Positions 1 through 5,839 of a stretch of DNA of 5,839 bases are shown here, in pieces. Both the position numbers and the translations under genes were made by a program. The notes under the pieces were generated by a model. That model did not search any database, was not told the DNA's origin, and worked only from the letters and a program-made list of their open reading frames with translations. Each line of letters opens with the position of its first letter. Position 1 is the first letter of the stretch. This DNA is from Candidatus Aquiluna sp. XM-24bin5 (GTDB lineage Bacteria; Actinomycetota; Actinomycetia; Actinomycetales; Microbacteriaceae), in the NCBI GenBank assembly GCA_003149555.1, contig QCWE01000019.1, forward strand, positions 1 to 5,839, read 5' to 3'.

Positions 1-17
1 CCACCCTTGTGGGGTGG
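1..17 (-). terminator. Probable rrn operon terminator hairpin at the window edge
   Basis: The minus-strand RNA reads CCACCC-CACAA-GGGTGG, a perfect 6-bp GC-rich stem with a 5-nt loop, about 75 nt after the 3' end of 5S. It is preceded by GAAAG, so the helix could extend if the off-window bases are complementary. The U-tract expected of an intrinsic terminator would lie left of position 1 and cannot be seen. On the plus strand the same hairpin is followed by CTTTCTCG, so it could also end a convergent gene coming from the left. The position fits an operon terminator; the assignment is inferred. Confidence 0.55.
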
Positions 18-91
18 CTTTCTCGTCTCAACCCATCGCTCATCTCATCAAGAGAGAGCAGCATGGATTGAGTAGTTGGAGCGAATGTTTT
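18..91 (-). other. Trailer between 5S rRNA and the terminator hairpin
   Basis: This 74-nt stretch follows 5S in the transcript. I see no tRNA, no strong hairpin and no coding signal in it. It is probably 3' trailer RNA removed during 5S maturation. Confidence 0.5.
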
Positions 92-209
92 ACCTGGCAT
101 CGACCTATTTTCTCAGGGGGCTACCCCCCAAATATCGTCGGCGCTACAGCGTTTCACAGCCGAGTTCGAGATGGATCGGAGTGGTTCCACTGCGCCATGG
201 ACACCAGGA
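92..209 (-). rRNA. rrf: 5S ribosomal RNA
   Basis: 5S rRNA is the small RNA of the large ribosomal subunit, in the central protuberance. The minus strand begins TCCTGGTGTCCATGGCGC and ends ATGCCAGGT, and the ends pair as helix I (CCUGGU with the closing GCCAGG). The conserved loop region CGAACTC followed by GTGAAACGC is present, as is the late GGGTAGCCCCCTGAGAAAATAGG segment typical of cyanobacterial 5S. The length of about 118 nt is normal. It is the last gene of the operon, 148 nt after 23S. The ends were set by helix I and could be off by one or two bases. Confidence 0.95.
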
Positions 210-220
210 TAGGTATTCGC

Positions 221-239
221 TCTCAGGTGAACCCTGAGA
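221..239 (-). other. Hairpin just upstream of 5S rRNA
   Basis: The minus-strand RNA reads TCTCAGG-GTTCA-CCTGAGA, a perfect 7-bp stem with a 5-nt loop that can add one G.U pair. It ends 11 nt before the mapped 5S start. It may help expose the 5S 5' end for cleavage; that role is inferred from position. Its outermost base touches the predicted 23S processing stem. Confidence 0.6.
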
Positions 240-250
240 ACTGCATAGGT
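239..250 (-). other. 3' arm of the predicted pre-23S processing stem
   Basis: The RNA here is ACCTATGCAGTT, the exact 12-nt reverse complement of AACTGCATAGGT in the boxA region at 3436-3447. The two sites flank the whole 23S gene, as expected for the helix that brings the ends of pre-23S together for double-strand cleavage. The complementarity is seen directly; the processing role is inferred from how bacterial rRNA precursors mature. Confidence 0.65.
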
Positions 251-261
251 TACGAGGTGAT

Positions 262-287
262 CTGTTGCTCACTTGCGTGAGTTACAG
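262..287 (-). other. GNRA-tetraloop hairpin in the 23S-5S spacer
   Basis: The RNA reads CTGT-AA-CTCAC-GCAA-GTGAG-CA-ACAG: a 5-bp inner stem capped by a GCAA tetraloop, a 2x2 internal loop, and a 4-bp outer stem. GNRA loops are stable and can dock into RNA receptors or bind protein. No specific role is known to me. Confidence 0.6.
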
Positions 288-315
288 ACTCTCGCTCTGG
301 AAGTCAAAAGCTCTC

Positions 316-339
316 CACATTGACTCTGCAGTCAATGTG
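316..339 (-). other. Strong hairpin 18 nt past the 23S 3' end
   Basis: The RNA reads CACATTGACT-GCAG-AGTCAATGTG, a perfect 10-bp stem with a 4-nt loop. No U-tract follows, so it is unlikely to be a terminator, and 5S lies downstream. It may stall exonucleases or position cleavage at the 23S 3' end. The structure is clear; the role is inferred. Confidence 0.7.
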
Positions 340-354
340 TTTTGAGAGATGAGA
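340..354 (-). other. 3' arm of an inner pre-23S stem
   Basis: The RNA contains TCTC-AT-CTCTCAAAA directly after the 23S 3' end. It can pair with TTTTGAGAG-CC-GAGA at 3362-3376, giving 9 bp plus 4 bp around a 2x2 mismatch. It is nested inside the 12-bp outer stem (239-250 with 3436-3447), which strengthens the case for a real precursor helix. Confidence 0.5.
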
Positions 355-357
355 TTT

Positions 358-3231
<2,874 letters not shown>

Positions 3232-3311
3232 AATTAATCCTCCTAACGCTTCAGGCTGTTGAGGCCCATTCTCTCAAGTTTCTCTTAAAGCATTACTGCT
3301 CCAGTTAGAAA

Positions 3312-3329
3312 CAAGGATCAAACTCCCCG
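3312..3329 (-). repeat. Partial copy of the 16S 5' end inside the spacer
   Basis: The RNA reads CGGGGAGTTTGATCCTTG and matches the 16S 5' segment CGGAGAGTTTGATCCTGG (5430-5447) at 16 of 18 positions, including 12 identical bases in a row. It lies about 80 nt upstream of 23S. It may be a remnant duplication, a mimic of the 16S start, or coincidence. Confidence 0.5.
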
Positions 3330-3361
3330 CTCCTCGGCGGATTGGGAAGAACGCTAGAAGG

Positions 3362-3376
3362 TCTCGGCTCTCAAAA
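3362..3376 (-). other. 5' arm of an inner pre-23S stem
   Basis: The RNA reads TTTTGAGAG-CC-GAGA and is complementary, apart from the central 2x2 mismatch, to positions 340-354 directly after 23S. It pairs in the nested order expected of a precursor helix around 23S. Confidence 0.5.
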
Positions 3377-3385
3377 ATAGAATCA

Positions 3386-3403
3386 CTAGTTCTTTCGAAC
3401 TAG
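3386..3403 (-). other. GAAA-tetraloop hairpin between boxA and 23S
   Basis: The RNA reads CTAGTTC-GAAA-GAACTAG, a perfect 7-bp stem capped by a GNRA tetraloop. It is the most regular hairpin in this spacer. In the usual cyanobacterial spacer map this position falls in the D4/V3 region. It would sit inside the predicted pre-23S stem as a side hairpin. Confidence 0.7.
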
Positions 3404-3436
3404 CCTCTATGAGATGCTTTTGTCTTTCCAGACTCA

Positions 3437-3460
3437 CCTATGCAGTTGTCAAGGTTCTGC
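3437..3460 (-). promoter_or_regulatory. Spacer boxA antitermination element
   Basis: The RNA includes GAACCTTGACAACTGCATAG, the conserved boxA block found ahead of 23S in cyanobacterial spacers. BoxA RNA is the binding site for NusB-S10 (NusE), which lets RNA polymerase read through the long rRNA genes without Rho termination. It follows the boxB-like hairpin by about 25 nt. Its 3' half also belongs to the 12-nt block complementary to the 23S-5S spacer, so it may serve first in antitermination and later in processing. Confidence 0.85.
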
Positions 3461-3485
3461 TAAATCCTCTCCCTTTCAGGAGTGA

Positions 3486-3532
3486 ATTCAGCATCAGTTC
3501 AATCCGTTATCGGAGATGAGCTGAGGCTGAAT
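3486..3532 (-). other. boxB-like hairpin upstream of boxA
   Basis: The RNA begins ATTCAGC and ends GCTGAAT, a 7-bp outer stem. Inside are a 3-bp CAG/CTG segment and a terminal TCCG-ATAA-CGGA hairpin, separated by internal loops. Its place between tRNA-Ala and boxA is that of the boxB helix in cyanobacterial spacers. Cyanobacterial boxB is named by position; it is not shown here to bind an N-like protein. Confidence 0.65.
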
Positions 3533-3620
3533 ACGACTGGAAAACCAGTGGATTCTGTGCGAACAACGTCTAGTCACCAACCAAGAAGCTCTTCCTGGCT
3601 TAGGAGTTCAGTAGTGTTAG

Positions 3621-3693
3621 TGGAGGTTAGCGGACTCGAACCGCTGACATCCTGCTTGCAAAGCAGGCGCTCTACCAACTGAGCTAAACCCCC
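3621..3693 (-). tRNA. tRNA-Ala, anticodon UGC
   Basis: This 73-nt cloverleaf delivers alanine. The acceptor strands are GGGGGTT and AACCTCC and include a G3.U70 wobble, the classic identity signal for alanyl-tRNA synthetase. The D-arm (AGCTCAGTTGGTAGAGC), anticodon stem CCTGC/GCAGG with loop TTTGCAA (anticodon TGC at 3658-3660), and T-arm with GGTTCGAGTCC are all canonical. The discriminator base is A. CCA is not encoded and must be added by nucleotidyltransferase. It is the second tRNA in the 16S-23S spacer, 25 nt after tRNA-Ile, and has no intron, unlike plant plastid copies. Confidence 0.98.
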
Positions 3694-3699
3694 AAATGA

Positions 3700-3717
3700 T
3701 CCAAAATGGATTTTGGA
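3700..3717 (-). other. Hairpin filling the spacer between the two tRNAs
   Basis: The 25-nt gap between the tRNAs is mostly one hairpin: the RNA reads TCCAAAA-TCCA-TTTTGGA, a 7-bp stem with a 4-nt loop. It corresponds to the V2 position of cyanobacterial spacers. It probably separates the two cloverleaves and exposes the tRNA-Ile 3' end and tRNA-Ala 5' end for trimming; that role is inferred. Confidence 0.65.
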
Positions 3718-3718
3718 A

Positions 3719-3792
<74 letters not shown>

Positions 3793-3966
3793 AGGAAGTG
3801 AACCCTCTATGGGGTGACCTAGACAACGTTTAGGAACTAAAAATCAATGCATCAGCAGAGCAAGCTCTCTGACCACTGAAGTTGAGGTACCGATCGACCT
3901 AAGGTGACAGGATTTCGGCCTAAGAATAAAAGTACTCAGGCATCAAAATCGTTGTTTGTCTCCCTG
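3793..3966 (-). other. 16S to tRNA-Ile spacer (174 nt)
   Basis: This is the first part of the internal transcribed spacer, the D1-D3 region of cyanobacterial maps. It contains two similar blocks, CTTAGGCCGA and CTTAGGTCGA, about 22 nt apart; the 3' arm of the predicted pre-16S stem; and TTGATGCC, which can pair with the leader closer to 16S. No gene is present. It is removed during 16S and tRNA-Ile maturation. Confidence 0.75.
3813..3840 (-). other. 3' arm of the predicted pre-16S stem
   Basis: The RNA here includes AGTTCCTAAACGTT (3825-3838), the exact reverse complement of leader RNA at 5795-5808. Its continuation GTCTAGG-T-CACC pairs with the leader after a 5-nt bulge on the leader side. 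The arm ends 20 nt before tRNA-Ile, so the helix would enclose 16S and exclude the tRNA. The complementarity is seen directly; the role is inferred. Confidence 0.7.
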
Positions 3967-5451
<1,485 letters not shown>

Positions 5452-5529
5452 AGATCAAATCCTATTGACCGTTCTCACAGCCTCAATTTGATTTGCTTCA
5501 CCCACTCCAGCACTGGCGCACTGTCGCAG

Positions 5530-5537
5530 TTGATGCC
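5530..5537 (-). other. Possible inner arm of the pre-16S stem
   Basis: The leader RNA GGCATCAA is complementary to TTGATGCC at 3939-3946, 21 nt after 16S. Neighbouring GGAAGT (leader) and ACTTTT (spacer) can add wobble-containing pairs. The distances, about 80 nt before and 21 nt after 16S, resemble the RNase III stem of E. coli. Eight base pairs alone is weak evidence. Confidence 0.35.
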
Positions 5538-5554
5538 ACTTCCTCTGACAGAAG

Positions 5555-5568
5555 CGTTCAAAGAGTGC
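5555..5568 (-). promoter_or_regulatory. Possible leader boxA antitermination element
   Basis: The RNA GCACTCTTTGAACG resembles the bacterial boxA core (TGCTCTTTAACA) with one extra G. It lies about 105 nt before 16S, a usual place for the leader copy. It is less similar to the boxA in the spacer ahead of 23S. Plausible but not certain. Confidence 0.45.
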
Positions 5569-5792
5569 AAAACAAAATTTCTTTCGTTCAGACTTTCCAG
5601 GATCTCAGATCCGGTCGTTGCTCCACTCACTGCACACCGACACAACCTCTGACCGTGAAATCAAAAGATCATGCAAGCAATGAGCTTCCACAACTAAAAA
5701 ATTTTTGACGGGACCTCACACCCTCACTGCATCTTCGTTAACCGTCAACCTCAGCCTCTCAGCCTCAGCATCCGACTAACGCAGTGAAAGCG

Positions 5793-5826
5793 TCAGTTCC
5801 TAAACGTTCAGTTGTCCAGGTGCACC
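5793..5826 (-). other. 5' arm of the predicted pre-16S stem
   Basis: The RNA includes AACGTTTAGGAACT, fully complementary to spacer positions 3825-3838. Upstream, CCTGGAC and then GGTG also find partners in the spacer, with a 5-nt bulge (AACTG) and a single-base bulge. In total about 28 pairs can form. Because this arm must be transcribed to work, the start site should be at or beyond about 5826, very near or outside the window edge. Confidence 0.7.
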
Positions 5827-5839
5827 GATCACCACACGC

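Larger units (their letters stand above)
210..357 (-). other. 23S-5S intergenic spacer (148 nt)
   Basis: This transcribed spacer is densely structured. In RNA order it has a 10-bp hairpin 18 nt after 23S, a GCAA-tetraloop hairpin, a 12-nt block complementary to the boxA region upstream of 23S, and a 7-bp hairpin just before 5S. It contains no tRNA gene. Its likely role is to carry the 3' half of the pre-23S processing stem and the cleavage signals that free 5S. Confidence 0.8.
3232..3620 (-). other. tRNA-Ala to 23S spacer (389 nt)
   Basis: This is the second part of the 16S-23S internal transcribed spacer. In RNA order it holds a small hairpin ACTGG-TTTT-CCAGT (3536-3549), the boxB-like hairpin, boxA, a GAAA-tetraloop hairpin, an arm of the inner 23S stem, and a short stretch resembling the 16S 5' end. 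No protein gene or tRNA lies in it. The layout matches the boxB-boxA-D4-V3 order known from cyanobacterial spacers. Confidence 0.8.
5452..5839 (-). other. Transcribed leader upstream of 16S
   Basis: This is 388 nt of non-coding leader running to the window edge. In RNA order it has an arm complementary to the 16S-Ile spacer, three CTCAGC/GCTGAG repeats, an AT-rich patch near 5692-5707, a small hairpin GGATC-TGA-GATCC (5600-5612), a boxA-like motif, and GGCATCAA, which can pair with the spacer after 16S. I found no hexamer pair that convincingly makes a promoter. TTGACG at 5741-5746 (minus strand) resembles a -35 element but has no -10 partner at normal spacing. The promoter is probably right of the window. 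Confidence 0.65.

Noticed and set aside
316..339. Hairpin after 23S as an intrinsic terminator
   Set aside because: No U-tract follows in the transcript, and 5S lies downstream in the same operon.
3482..3682. A 66-codon plus-strand frame ending in VSGLEPLTSCLQSRRSTN
   Set aside because: Its end is the antisense translation of tRNA-Ala and its start lies in the boxB region. It is a familiar tRNA-antisense artefact.
5741..5746. TTGACG on the minus strand as a -35 promoter element
   Set aside because: No acceptable -10 element lies 16-18 bases downstream, and the functional-looking leader arm further upstream implies an earlier start.
5800..5838. Short minus-strand frame from the edge (RVVIGAPGQLNV, then TAG) that could be the tail of an upstream gene
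   Set aside because: Only 12 codons are visible, and they lie in the arm that pairs with the 16S-Ile spacer. Nothing else supports coding; bases to the right would be needed to decide.

Overview
The window holds one complete cyanobacterial ribosomal RNA operon, transcribed entirely from the minus strand (right to left). In transcription order it contains a long leader, 16S rRNA, tRNA-Ile(GAU), tRNA-Ala(UGC), 23S rRNA and 5S rRNA, then a hairpin at the left edge that is probably the operon terminator. I see no protein-coding gene. Every open frame on either strand is antisense to, or inside, rRNA, tRNA or structured spacer.

The 16S sequence (about 1485 nt), the intronless Ile-Ala tRNA pair, the boxB/boxA layout ahead of 23S and the 5S sequence all point to a cyanobacterium. 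The 16S V3-V4 text and an internal spacer of about 735 nt look most like the marine Synechococcus / Cyanobium / low-light Prochlorococcus group. This placement is from memory of those sequences, not from a search. Neither tRNA gene encodes its 3' CCA, as is usual in cyanobacteria.

Region by region: 1-17 terminator-like hairpin; 18-91 plain trailer; 92-209 5S; 210-357 23S-5S spacer with three hairpins; 358-3231 23S; 3232-3620 spacer with a tetraloop hairpin, boxA and boxB; 3621-3693 tRNA-Ala; 3694-3718 a spacer that is mostly one hairpin; 3719-3792 tRNA-Ile; 3793-3966 16S-Ile spacer; 3967-5451 16S; 5452-5839 leader. No convincing promoter is visible.

The most informative content is in the spacers. 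The far leader (about 5793-5826) is complementary to the 16S-Ile spacer (about 3813-3840) over roughly 28 base pairs. This predicts a long helix enclosing pre-16S and implies that transcription starts at or beyond about 5826. The boxA region before 23S is complementary over 12 nt to the 23S-5S spacer, with a second 13-bp match nested inside, which predicts the pre-23S processing stem. A near copy of the 16S 5' end also lies in the spacer just ahead of 23S. These are sequence observations; the processing roles are inferred. I found no novel system beyond an ordinary rRNA operon with this spacer architecture.
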